From Cytophagales bacterium (lineage in GTDB: Bacteria > Bacteroidota > Bacteroidia > Cytophagales > Spirosomataceae), in contig JABMMK010000091.1 of assembly GCA_013205605.1 (NCBI GenBank), positions 1 through 24,300 on the forward strand: a DNA stretch of 24,300 nt, given 5' to 3'. Position numbers and translations under genes: made by a program. This document shows positions 8,395 through 16,882 of the stretch, piece after piece. The notes under the pieces were generated by a model. The model did not search any database and was not told the DNA's origin. It saw only the letters and a program-made list of their open reading frames with translations. Numbering within the stretch: position 1 is the first letter of the stretch; each line of letters begins with the position of its first letter.

Positions 8395-9054
8395 TTAGAC
8401 TTTTACTAATATGTTTTTCGCCACTTCATGGCTAATGAAAATGGGCTCTTGCTCTGCAATTTTCAATGAAACAGATCTGTCAAATGTGTTGATCTCCAAT
8501 ACTTCAAGCCTAGCCCCTAAGCTTAAATTTAGTTTTGTGAGCAATTGAAGAAATACGGCAGAATCTTTTGCTACGCCCATGAGGGTACATGTTTCGTTTA
8601 ATTTCACTTCCGATAAATGCAAGTATCCAAGTTCTGGAATTTCTCCTTCTTGGCTAGGAATCGGATCTCCGTGAGGGTCTATTTTCGGAAAATCTAAAAA
8701 AGAATCTAATTTATTGATTAATGTTTCCGATTCAATGTGTTCTAATTGCTCGGCTATTTCATGTACTTCATCCCAATTGTACCCAAGCTTTTCTACTAAA
8801 AATACTTCCCAAAGACGATGCTTTCTAATAATGCTAAGTGCAATATTTTGGCCTATCTTGGTCAGCCGAACCCCTTGGTATTTTTGGTAAGTAACCCAGC
8901 CTTTTTCAGCCAATTTTTGCAACATATCTGTTACGGAGGCGGCCTTATTGTTTGTTAATTCAGCAATGGAATTTGTTGAAATATCTTCCTTAGTCCCTTC
9001 GCAAAGCCTATATATAATTTTCAGATAATTTTCTTCGGCTAGTGATGTAGTCAT
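8395..9054 (-). CDS. mntR: DtxR/MntR-family metal-dependent transcriptional regulator
   Basis: This 219-residue repressor has an N-terminal winged helix (about 5-65). The metal-binding and dimerisation domain contains the expected ligand blocks: RKHRLWEVFLVE (His79, Glu83), EQLEHIES (Glu105, His106) and DPHGDPIP (126-133). A FeoA/SH3-like C-terminal domain (about 145-219) makes it the long form of the family. Members bind Mn2+ or Fe2+ and then bind a palindrome in DNA. Here the gene diverges from the NRAMP transporter gene, with a perfect palindrome between them, which favours manganese and the name mntR over an iron regulator. The conclusion on metal choice is inferred from this context. I found no good -7 element for mntR itself. 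Confidence 0.9.
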   Translation of the reverse strand: MTTSLAEENYLKIIYRLCEGTKEDISTNSIAELTNNKAASVTDMLQKLAEKGWVTYQKYQGVRLTKIGQNIALSIIRKHRLWEVFLVEKLGYNWDEVHEIAEQLEHIESETLINKLDSFLDFPKIDPHGDPIPSQEGEIPELGYLHLSEVKLNETCTLMGVAKDSAVFLQLLTKLNLSLGARLEVLEINTFDRSVSLKIAEQEPIFISHEVAKNILVKV

Positions 9055-9095
9055 TGTTATTATAGTTGGCGAGCAATTTAAAAAAAATAAACGAT

Positions 9096-9129
9096 AAATT
9101 AATTTTTAGTCTAGACTAAAAATTAATTT
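9096..9129. promoter_or_regulatory. Probable MntR operator, perfect 34-bp palindrome
   Basis: The site is a perfect inverted repeat centred between 9112 and 9113, with core TTTTTAGTCTAGACTAAAAA. The TTAG...CTAA halves resemble operators known for DtxR/MntR/SirR-type regulators. It lies in the 133-base gap between divergent mntR and mntH. Its right edge overlaps the presumed -33 element of mntH by two bases, so a bound repressor would block RNA polymerase there. It is also 42 bases from the mntR start, so autoregulation is possible. Confidence 0.75.
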
Positions 9130-9157
9130 TGAAGCAACGTAAAATTTTGTATATTTG
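9128..9157 (+). promoter_or_regulatory. Probable mntH promoter (-33 TTTG, -7 TATATTTG)
   Basis: TTTG at 9128-9131 and TATATTTG at 9150-9157 are separated by 18 bases, close to the Bacteroidota consensus TTTG-N19-TAnnTTTG. It is the best promoter match in the window. Transcription should begin near 9163. This would place the in-frame TTG at 9155 upstream of the transcript and point to the TTG at 9188 as the start codon. Confidence 0.65.
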
Positions 9158-9187
9158 AATCATATAGTTGAAATAATTAAAAAGTCA

Positions 9188-10489
9188 TTGGAAAATAGAA
9201 AAAATTCAAATTCTCTTTCTGAAGTTTTTGCAAGCATCCAAATCCCTAAGGGCAATGGATTTTGGCAAAACTTAAGGGTTTTTATGGGTCCCGGCTTTAT
9301 GGTGGCCGTCGGGTACATGGATCCGGGTAATTGGGCTACTGATTTATCAGGGGGCGCCCAATTTGGCTATACGCTTCTCTTTGTAATTCTAATTTCTAGC
9401 TTATTTGCGATTTTACTCCAGCACCTTGCTCTAAAATTAGGCGTGGCCACTGGGCGCGATCTTGCACAAGCATGTGGCGATTATTTTTCTAAGCCTGTCG
9501 CATTTTTTTTATGGATTTTGTGTGAGGTGGCTATTACCGCTTGCGACTTAGCGGAAGTTATTGGTTCTGCGCTTGCCTTGCATTTACTTTTTGACATTCC
9601 GATTTTAATGGGAATTCTGATCACGATCACCGACGTATTTTTGATTTTATTTTTACAAAAAAAAGGGTTTAGGGTCTTAGAATCAATTGTTTTAGCCTTA
9701 TTGATTGTAATCGTTTTATGTTTTGCCTTTGAACTTATTTTATCAAAGCCAGATCTTTATAGTATTGTCAATGGCCTAATTCCTCAAAAATCTATTTTTT
9801 TAGATGATCGCCAATTATACGTAGCGATTGGTATTTTGGGCGCGACGGTTATGCCTCATAATTTGTATTTGCACTCAAGTATCGTTCAAACTAGGGCTTT
9901 TGCAAAAACGGATGAAGATAGAAAAAAGGCCATCAAATTTGCAACGATCGACTCCACGATATCCCTAGGACTTGCTTTTTTTATCAATGCGGGAATTTTA
10001 ATTTTAGCAGCATCTACGTTTTATTTTAGTGGCAACAGAGGAGTGGCTGAAATCCAAGATGCACATAAGCTTTTAAACCCTGTTTTAGGGAGTCATTGGG
10101 CTAGTATTGTTTTTGCCATTGCCTTATTAGCTTCTGGTCAAAATGCGACTTTAACAGGGACTTTAGCAGGCCAAATTGTGATGGAAGGGTTTTTGGATTT
10201 AAGAATTACTCCTTGGCTTCGTCGATTAATCACCAGAGCAATAGCTATTTTGCCTGCATTTTTTATTACTTGGTGGTGGGGAGATAATAAAATCGGAGAG
10301 CTGTTGATTTTTTCTCAAGTAATACTTTCCATGCAATTATCCTTTGCCGTAATTCCACTGATTTGGTTTACGAGTGACAAGAATAAAATGGGAAAATTTG
10401 TCAATCCCACTTGGGTTAAATGGTTGGCCTGGGTCACGGCAACCATCATTTTGAGCCTTAATGTATATTTAATTGCTCAATTTCTTTAA
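9188..10489 (+). CDS. mntH: NRAMP-family divalent metal transporter MntH
   Basis: This is an inner-membrane, proton-coupled importer of Mn2+ and related divalent metals. It shows the metal-site motif in the first helix (VGYMDPGNWATDLSGG) and the sixth-helix motif VMPHNLYLHSS, both diagnostic for NRAMP. Eleven or so hydrophobic segments fill the rest. The reading frame is open from a TTG at 9155, but that codon is inside the best -7 promoter element. I chose the TTG at 9188, giving 433 residues beginning MENRKNSNSLSEV, a length before SLSEV that fits homologues as I remember them. The gene ends by a 4-base overlap with the ribD stop, tail to tail. Regulation by the adjacent mntR through the palindrome at 9096-9129 is very likely. 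Confidence 0.92.
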   Translation: MENRKNSNSLSEVFASIQIPKGNGFWQNLRVFMGPGFMVAVGYMDPGNWATDLSGGAQFGYTLLFVILISSLFAILLQHLALKLGVATGRDLAQACGDYFSKPVAFFLWILCEVAITACDLAEVIGSALALHLLFDIPILMGILITITDVFLILFLQKKGFRVLESIVLALLIVIVLCFAFELILSKPDLYSIVNGLIPQKSIFLDDRQLYVAIGILGATVMPHNLYLHSSIVQTRAFAKTDEDRKKAIKFATIDSTISLGLAFFINAGILILAASTFYFSGNRGVAEIQDAHKLLNPVLGSHWASIVFAIALLASGQNATLTGTLAGQIVMEGFLDLRITPWLRRLITRAIAILPAFFITWWWGDNKIGELLIFSQVILSMQLSFAVIPLIWFTSDKNKMGKFVNPTWVKWLAWVTATIILSLNVYLIAQFL

Positions 10490-11541
10490 GACAATTTTGG
10501 TAGCAAGGCCTTTAACCAGATATTATCTTGGCCTACGATAAACTTTTTTTCAAATACCACATCTGGAAATGTTGGCGCAAGAATACCCTCCCCCAACTTC
10601 AATGGCGTCTCTATTTTCCAAATCTCATGAATCAATCCAGCAGCGTAAAATAGATTAGCCGTACTTGTTCCACCTTCCACCATCATGGATTGAATGTTAT
10701 TTTTGTAACAATACGTTAAGATACAGTCAAGGATTTCCGTTGAATTTTTATCTCCTACCGCTATCCATTTTTTGTCTCCAACCGTCTCGCTGTGGTGTTT
10801 GGTAAAAACAAGTAATGGCTCATGATCCTGAACTAATTTTGATTCTTTGGGCAATCGATTTGAAGGATCTATGACGATTCTTAAGGGGGAGTTGCCCAGC
10901 CAATGACGTACATTAAGCGTTGGATTATCAGCTATAGCCGTTTGAACGCCAATTAATATCCCCTGATTTTCTGCCCGCATTTTGTGAACGAGTTGTTGGC
11001 TTTCGGAATTCGAAAACGCGATAGGCGTACCGTCAGTTTTGGCTACAAAATTATCCTGCGAACAGGCAAATTTTAGCGTGATATAGGGTTTTTTCTCCCT
11101 TTGAAAATGGAAAAATTTTCGGTTAATTTCCTCTCCTTTTTCCGCAAGTATGCCTACAGAAACTTCTATTCCGGCCTTTTTCAACGCCGTTATTCCCTCG
11201 CCGGCGACTATAGGATTAGGATCGATATTGCAAATGACCACGCGCTTCACCCTACTTTTAATTAATAAATCAGCACATGGAGGAGTTTTGCCATGATGCG
11301 AGCAAGGTTCTAAATTCACATAGATCGTAGAGCCTACGATATCTGAAGGATTAACAAGCGAATGGATGGCATTGACTTCGGCGTGTGCCTCGCCATATTT
11401 TTGGTGATAGCCTTCCCCGATGATGTTGTCATTTTTTACGATGACACAACCTACTAATGGGTTAGGAGCAACGAACCCTGAACCCATATTGGCTAAGTCT
11501 AGGGCTCGTTGCATCCAAAGTACTTCCTTATCCAATGACAT
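10486..11541 (-). CDS. ribD: Bifunctional riboflavin biosynthesis protein RibD (deaminase/reductase)
   Basis: RibD carries out two steps of riboflavin synthesis: deamination of the diaminopyrimidine and NADPH-dependent reduction of the ribosyl group. The N-terminal deaminase domain has the zinc and catalytic residues in HAEVNA (His53, Glu55) and PCSHHGKTPPC (Cys80, Cys89). The C-terminal reductase domain begins near residue 152 (ITLKFACSQDN) and includes the substrate-binding DNPTLNVR and the VEGGTSTAN motif. Length (351) is normal for the fused enzyme. The ATG lies inside the end of the RND pump gene (14-base overlap), so it is probably translated from the same transcript. No other riboflavin genes and no FMN-riboswitch-like leader are visible. 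Confidence 0.95.
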   Translation of the reverse strand: MSLDKEVLWMQRALDLANMGSGFVAPNPLVGCVIVKNDNIIGEGYHQKYGEAHAEVNAIHSLVNPSDIVGSTIYVNLEPCSHHGKTPPCADLLIKSRVKRVVICNIDPNPIVAGEGITALKKAGIEVSVGILAEKGEEINRKFFHFQREKKPYITLKFACSQDNFVAKTDGTPIAFSNSESQQLVHKMRAENQGILIGVQTAIADNPTLNVRHWLGNSPLRIVIDPSNRLPKESKLVQDHEPLLVFTKHHSETVGDKKWIAVGDKNSTEILDCILTYCYKNNIQSMMVEGGTSTANLFYAAGLIHEIWKIETPLKLGEGILAPTFPDVVFEKKFIVGQDNIWLKALLPKLS

Positions 11542-14500
11542 GACTGGCTTCTTCCGTAACCTCTTCTTTTGATTTCTTGAAATTACTTGACATAAAACTG
11601 TAGATGGCAGGGATGATATACAAGGTTAATGTAGTAGAAAATAACATACCTCCCACAACCGCTATACCCATTGACACCCTACTTTTTGCTCCTGATCCTA
11701 AGGCCAAAGCAATCGGTAAAATACCCAAAATAGTACATAACGATGTCATAACGATAGGCCTAAATCTGGCAGCAGCAGCTACTTTTACCGCTTCTAATTT
11801 AGATAGGCCAGATTCCTTTTTCTGATTGGCAAATTCCACAATTAATATACCGTTTTTGGTTACTAGGCCAATTAACACAATGATTCCAATTTGTGAGAAT
11901 ATATTAAGTGTTTGGCTAAAATCCCATAACGTTAATAATGCTCCTGCTACGGCTAATGGAACCGTAAATAAAATAATCAGTGGATCGATGAAACTTTCAA
12001 ATTGGGCCGATAAAATCAAATAAATCAATAAAATAGCCAGTGCAAATGCGAATAATAAAGAGGAACTTGATTCCTTAAATTCCTTACTTTGGCCATCATA
12101 TGCAGTAGAGAATGACACGTCAAACGTCTCTTTCGCTAATTTATCCATCTCATTTAATGCCTCTCCCATCGTTACACCCTTGGCCATTTGTGCCTGAACT
12201 GTAGCGGCAACATAGCGATTGTAACGATATAGTTGAGGTGGGGTACTTTGTTCCGTAATTTTAACCAAGTTGTCCAACTGAATTAAATCTCCGCGATTGT
12301 TTTTCACATACAAGGATTTTAAGTCTTTCACATCATTTCTTAAATCTCGATTGATTTGACCAATGATTTGATATTGCTTGCCATCCATCACAAAATAGCC
12401 AAATCTTCTTCCAGACAGGCCTAATTGAAGTGTTTGGGCCACGTCTTGAATCGATATTCCTAAATTTTGTGCTTTAGCTCGATCGATTTCTAGACGCAAT
12501 TCAGGTTTCGTAAACTTCAAATTGACATCCGAATTCTCAAACTTAGGGGATTCCCTCACCTTAGCTAAAAACAAAGGCATCATCTTTTTTAGTTTTTCAA
12601 AATTAGGTGCCTGAACCACAAATGCAATAGGCAATCCTCCACCACCTCGTTGACCAGTGGAAAGGGTTGGATCTTGAATTAAAACGGCCTTCGCCCCCGT
12701 AAACTTTTTAATTTTAGGCTGCAATTCTTCCGCGATCGCTTGTTGGGATCTCCTGTTTCCTGGATCTGTCAGCATAATACGCATACTTCCTGTGTTAGCA
12801 CCACCACTACCAAATGGCGGAGATGTATAGGCATATATATTTTTTCTTTCATTATCAGGAATGGCATTCATCAAGAAGTTTGACATTTCATCTGTATAAT
12901 TTAGCATATATTCAAAGGTAACCCCTTCAGGAGCCGTTGCGTTAACTCTCAACATACCTCGATCTTCTAATGGTGCTAGCTCAGATGGGATTGCACCTGT
13001 TTTAAATAGCGCATAAATAATTCCAAAAAGCGAAACCATAATCACCCAAGCAAGCCAGCGAGCACTCAAAAATGAATTTAAGGAGCTCTCGTATGCTCGG
13101 TTTAACCAAACAAAAAATGGTTCAGTCACACGGTAAAACCATGGCTTTGAGTGACCGCCTTTTAAAAGCCTGGAGCCTAACATGGGGGTTAATGTCAACG
13201 AAACAAAGGCGGATATAATTACAGATCCAGCGACAACGATTCCAAACTCGCGAAATAAGCGGCCCGTAATTCCTTGTAAGAATATCACCGGCAAGAATAC
13301 AGCAACCAATGTAACCGTGGTCGAAATAACAGCAAAGTAAATTTCCTTGGATCCTTCTTGTGCCGCTTTCCATGGACTCAGGCCTTCTTCAATTTTAGAG
13401 TAAATATTCTCCAAAACAACAATAGCATCATCCACAACTAATCCGATAGACAATACAATGCCTAGCAAAGTTAGTACGTTGATCGAAAAGCCTACTAAAT
13501 ACATGAAGAAGAAAACTCCAATTAAACTTACGGGAATTGCCGTCAATGGGATGATGGTCGAGCGCCAGTCTCTCAAGAATAAAAATATAATAATTGTTAC
13601 TAATAAAATAGCGGTTAATATCGTTTCCTCTACTTCTACAATCGATCTTCTTACATAACGCGTATTGTCAAAGCCTTCTTTTAGCAAGACATCATCTGGC
13701 ATCGTCGTTTGAATTTGAACTAATTTTTTTCTAATTGAATTGACAATTTCAATTTGGTTTGAGCCAGGCTGAGGAATCACCGCGATCGAAATCATCGGAA
13801 CATTATCCCGCTTAAACATCGTTTTTTCATTCTCGGAAGCTAAAACAACGTCCCCCACATCCGAAAATTTCACAGAGCGATCCCCTTCTTCTTTAATGAT
13901 TAAATTTTCAAAATCCTCAACGGTTGTTAATCTACCTTGAGTCCTAACCGTTAGTTCCGTATTCGCTCCCTCTATACTTCCTGATGGTAATTCGATATTT
14001 TGTTTAGTCAAAGCCGCAACAATATCTGGAGCCGTTAAACGAAATGAAGCTAATCGGTCAGGATCAATGTTCAAACGCATGGCATATTTTTTCTCCCCCC
14101 ACATTTGGACCGAACTTACCCCCGGAATCGTTTGTAATTTCTCTTTTACATTTCGAGTGGCAATCTCGTTTAAGTTTAAGATATTTCTTGTTTTTGACGA
14201 TAAATTTAAATTATAAATGGGTCCCGAATCGGCATCTGATTTTGAAATAACAGGTGGATCTACATCTTTTGGCAACACAGCCATAGATCTTGAAACGCGG
14301 TCGCGTACATCATTTGCCGCATCTTCAATATTGATAGATAAGTCAAACTCAACCGTGATGCTTGACCGCCCGTCTCTACTCGAACTTGTCAATGTTCGAA
14401 TACCCGCAATTCCATTAATGGACTCTTCCAACGGTTCAGTAATTTGGGATTCTATAATGTCAGCATTGGCCCCGGTATAACTTGTTTGCACATTAACCAC

Positions 14501-14632
14501 GGGAGGATCCACGGATGGATATTCCCTCACGCCCAAATAATTATAGCCAATGAGCCCAAATACAATAATCGTAATGGACATGACAATGGCCAAGACTGGG
14601 CGTTTAATACTGATTTCTGATAATGATGCCAT
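11528..14632 (-). CDS. RND multidrug efflux transporter, AcrB-like (HAE family)
   Basis: This is the inner-membrane proton-driven pump of a tripartite efflux system. The 1034-residue length and order fit AcrB: a first transmembrane helix, a porter domain, a block of five or six helices, a second porter domain and a final helical block. The proton-relay pair is present (Asp401-Asp402 in SIGLVVDDAIVV), as is the partner lysine in the later GLVTKNGILIVEF helix. The lack of metal-binding features and the general similarity place it in the hydrophobe/amphiphile group, not the metal exporters. Substrates cannot be read from sequence. Upstream are a family 9 glycosyltransferase gene (12-base gap) and the fusion-protein gene. 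The end overlaps ribD. No outer-membrane channel gene is adjacent. Confidence 0.95.
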   Translation of the reverse strand: MASLSEISIKRPVLAIVMSITIIVFGLIGYNYLGVREYPSVDPPVVNVQTSYTGANADIIESQITEPLEESINGIAGIRTLTSSSRDGRSSITVEFDLSINIEDAANDVRDRVSRSMAVLPKDVDPPVISKSDADSGPIYNLNLSSKTRNILNLNEIATRNVKEKLQTIPGVSSVQMWGEKKYAMRLNIDPDRLASFRLTAPDIVAALTKQNIELPSGSIEGANTELTVRTQGRLTTVEDFENLIIKEEGDRSVKFSDVGDVVLASENEKTMFKRDNVPMISIAVIPQPGSNQIEIVNSIRKKLVQIQTTMPDDVLLKEGFDNTRYVRRSIVEVEETILTAILLVTIIIFLFLRDWRSTIIPLTAIPVSLIGVFFFMYLVGFSINVLTLLGIVLSIGLVVDDAIVVLENIYSKIEEGLSPWKAAQEGSKEIYFAVISTTVTLVAVFLPVIFLQGITGRLFREFGIVVAGSVIISAFVSLTLTPMLGSRLLKGGHSKPWFYRVTEPFFVWLNRAYESSLNSFLSARWLAWVIMVSLFGIIYALFKTGAIPSELAPLEDRGMLRVNATAPEGVTFEYMLNYTDEMSNFLMNAIPDNERKNIYAYTSPPFGSGGANTGSMRIMLTDPGNRRSQQAIAEELQPKIKKFTGAKAVLIQDPTLSTGQRGGGGLPIAFVVQAPNFEKLKKMMPLFLAKVRESPKFENSDVNLKFTKPELRLEIDRAKAQNLGISIQDVAQTLQLGLSGRRFGYFVMDGKQYQIIGQINRDLRNDVKDLKSLYVKNNRGDLIQLDNLVKITEQSTPPQLYRYNRYVAATVQAQMAKGVTMGEALNEMDKLAKETFDVSFSTAYDGQSKEFKESSSSLLFAFALAILLIYLILSAQFESFIDPLIILFTVPLAVAGALLTLWDFSQTLNIFSQIGIIVLIGLVTKNGILIVEFANQKKESGLSKLEAVKVAAAARFRPIVMTSLCTILGILPIALALGSGAKSRVSMGIAVVGGMLFSTTLTLYIIPAIYSFMSSNFKKSKEEVTEEASHVIG

Positions 14633-14644
14633 CGTTTTATAGGT

Positions 14645-15688
14645 TTATACGGCCTTTAAGGCTAATGATTTAATGTTTAAAATTGTTTTTTGTAACTCTT
14701 CCCAAACTTCCAAAAATGGGAGTTCACGCGTACTTCCACTCGCATTAAAATAAATATTGGCAATGCCTCCTTTTTCCTGGTATGCCCCTGAATAAGACAT
14801 ATACTTCTTAAAATTGGCAAAATAACCACATAAAATAAAAGCTGGAATTTTAAAAGCATTCGCAATATGTGTGGGCCCAGAATCGATTCCTAAAAAAAAG
14901 CGAGCCGATTTTATCAAGTTACAGGTCTCTTCAATACTTGTTTTTCCCACTAAATTCAAAAAACTTTTGCTTGAATAATCTAAGGGTTCATGGGTGCCAA
15001 TTTCAACCACATTAATTCCATACTCCATGGTTAACAAATCTAATAATTGAATCCAATGTTCATCCTGCCATTCTCTGTTGATGTCCGTCGACTTGCGATG
15101 TAAAACCCAATAATCTCCCTCAAAAGGTAGATTGATATTTGACTGTCCTATATAAAGAGAAGGCGCGGTCTCATCTAAATTTAAGTGACATAATCTTGAG
15201 AAATTGCCCAACAGATTACTCGATTTATAATAATTATGAATCGTTAAATCAATCTCTTCCGCATATGGATTCTCTAATTTTGTACCAAAATACGGATCCT
15301 TCCTCAATTCATTTAAATGCAAATTATAGAACTGGGTAAATGCATTATTTCTAGTGATTAAAATACTAAAAAGTACGTTGGTCTCTAGAATGACTTTGGA
15401 AAGCCCAGGATGCTTGGTTAAAATAGGAGCGAAGACAGGCTTTACGATCCAATAAATTTCAGCATCTTGAAATTTCTTATGCAACGCATCAATAATGGGT
15501 TCGGAAGCTACAATGTCTCCCAAATGTTCTGCCAGTAAAATGCCAACAAACGTCTTATTGGGATTCGATAATCGTTTTAAAAAAAGCGTCAAATTCAAAA
15601 ATCCATAAGCTCCTATCGCACGAATTAAATACGTTAATTTGCGGAATTTATAGGACCATAAAGATTTTGTCAAATAGATACTTGGCAT
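14645..15688 (-). CDS. Family 9 glycosyltransferase (heptosyltransferase-like)
   Basis: The 347-residue protein resembles ADP-heptose:LPS heptosyltransferases of glycosyltransferase family 9, two Rossmann-like domains of GT-B type. The N-terminal signature is GILLAEHLGDIVASEPI (about 49-65), in which the Asp is the usual catalytic or binding residue. The donor-binding signature is FFLGIDSGPTHIANAFKIP (264-282). In LPS-making bacteria such enzymes add core sugars at the cytoplasmic face of the inner membrane. The actual donor sugar here is unknown, and many Bacteroidota family 9 proteins are not proven heptosyltransferases. The gene sits between the two genes of an efflux pump, 6 bases after the fusion-protein gene and 12 before the pump, so all are likely co-transcribed. 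Confidence 0.85.
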   Translation of the reverse strand: MPSIYLTKSLWSYKFRKLTYLIRAIGAYGFLNLTLFLKRLSNPNKTFVGILLAEHLGDIVASEPIIDALHKKFQDAEIYWIVKPVFAPILTKHPGLSKVILETNVLFSILITRNNAFTQFYNLHLNELRKDPYFGTKLENPYAEEIDLTIHNYYKSSNLLGNFSRLCHLNLDETAPSLYIGQSNINLPFEGDYWVLHRKSTDINREWQDEHWIQLLDLLTMEYGINVVEIGTHEPLDYSSKSFLNLVGKTSIEETCNLIKSARFFLGIDSGPTHIANAFKIPAFILCGYFANFKKYMSYSGAYQEKGGIANIYFNASGSTRELPFLEVWEELQKTILNIKSLALKAV

Positions 15689-15694
15689 TTGAGA

Positions 15695-16798
15695 TTATTG
15701 AACCACTTCTTTTATTTCAACGTCGCCACCTGGTTTAACCTGAATAATTCCATTGGTGATTAGGGTATCGCCAATCGAAAGACCAGATAATATTTCTACG
15801 GTGCGCTCAGCACGTGTTCCTAACTCAACTTCCTGAGGAACCGATTTTCCATTTTTTACGAGAAAAACCTTATTTCCTTTCGCCTCAGGTATAACTGATT
15901 CGGTAGGTATGAGTATGGCAGATCCTTTACTTTTTAAAATCAAATTCACCCTAGCGTATGCTCCGGGAACTAGTAAATTATTGGGATTGGGCGACAGGGC
16001 TCTAATTTGTAAAGTACGAGTTAGCGGGTCAATTTTAGGATCCACGGCGTATACTTTTCCGGTAAAGGTCTTTTGCTCATTTTCAGTCGTAAATTCTATC
16101 AAACTTCCCTGGCGGATCGCCGTGGCATATTTAGCAGGAATTGAAAATTCTATTTTGGCAGGATTTGTATTGGTTAAAGTGGCAATTTTCGTTGCCGGAG
16201 AAATATAACTTCCTATACTCACATACCTAAAGCCAACTTTCCCTGCAAATGGAGCCTTTAGCGTAGTTTTTAATATTTGTGATTTTAAATCTTCAATGTC
16301 GGCAGAGATTGTGTTTACTGAATTAACAGCAATATCATATTCCCTTTGTGAGATAGCTTCTTTCTGTAAAAGTACTTTTTGTCTTCCTTCGTTGTCTTCT
16401 GCTAACTTTTTATTGAATCCTAATTTTTTCAGCCTAGCCTGCAATTCATCATCATTTATTCGCAATAGTACAGTACCCTTTTGGATATTATCACCTTCTT
16501 TGATATTAAGTAAAATAATTCTTCCAGCTATTTCAGAGCGAATTTCGACTTCCTCATTAGGTAATATACTTCCTGTAGAACTTAGAATATCATCTAATTT
16601 AGTTGACTTAATCACGGTTACAATGACAGCAGTTTTACCACCTTTTCCACCCGGTCCACCTTTCTCTTTTTCTTTACCCTTCATGTTATCTTTTGATTCT
16701 GAAGCGGAAAAAGTTTTTTTAATTTTTGGATAAAAAGCTAATCCCAAAATTAAAATAATAGCTATAAAGCTGATGATTGTTTTCGTAAACTTATTCAT
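15695..16798 (-). CDS. RND efflux periplasmic adaptor (membrane fusion protein, HlyD/AcrA family)
   Basis: This adaptor links the RND pump to an outer-membrane channel. The 367-residue protein has one N-terminal membrane helix (about 7-24) followed by a Lys/Gly-rich linker (about 36-55). The barrel-sandwich (lipoyl) half-motif GRIILLNIKEGDNIQKGTVL comes next, then an alpha-helical hairpin (about 115-175), the second half-motif KAPFAGKVGFRYVSIGSYI, a beta-barrel domain and a membrane-proximal domain. No lipobox is seen, so it appears to be membrane-anchored by its helix and not by lipid. It heads the run adaptor, glycosyltransferase, RND pump, ribD, and has its own promoter-like pair upstream. 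Confidence 0.93.
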   Translation of the reverse strand: MNKFTKTIISFIAIILILGLAFYPKIKKTFSASESKDNMKGKEKEKGGPGGKGGKTAVIVTVIKSTKLDDILSSTGSILPNEEVEIRSEIAGRIILLNIKEGDNIQKGTVLLRINDDELQARLKKLGFNKKLAEDNEGRQKVLLQKEAISQREYDIAVNSVNTISADIEDLKSQILKTTLKAPFAGKVGFRYVSIGSYISPATKIATLTNTNPAKIEFSIPAKYATAIRQGSLIEFTTENEQKTFTGKVYAVDPKIDPLTRTLQIRALSPNPNNLLVPGAYARVNLILKSKGSAILIPTESVIPEAKGNKVFLVKNGKSVPQEVELGTRAERTVEILSGLSIGDTLITNGIIQVKPGGDVEIKEVVQ

Positions 16799-16843
16799 GT
16801 ATGCGTAGTCGATTGGTTATTAATTTCCTAAGTTAAGAAAATT

Positions 16844-16875
16844 CAAACATTCTTGTGTCCTCAGTTGTAGGCAAA
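16844..16875 (-). promoter_or_regulatory. Putative promoter of the efflux-glycosyltransferase-ribD run
   Basis: On the minus strand TTTG (16872-16875) is followed after 20 bases by AATGTTTG (16844-16851), one mismatch from TAnnTTTG. It lies about 46 bases before the adaptor ATG and after the lrp stop. The efflux genes could therefore be transcribed independently of the recQ-to-lrp run. No hairpin follows lrp, so readthrough is also possible. Confidence 0.4.
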
Positions 16876-16882
16876 TTTTATT

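Noticed and set aside
13122..13373. Minus-strand open frame of 83 codons inside the RND pump gene
   Set aside because: It is an out-of-frame shadow; the pump frame is continuous and shows transmembrane motifs here.
16296..16733. Plus-strand open frame of 145 codons opposite the membrane fusion protein gene
   Set aside because: It is antisense to a gene with clear adaptor motifs, has Ser/Phe-rich composition expected of an antisense frame and no recognisable domain.
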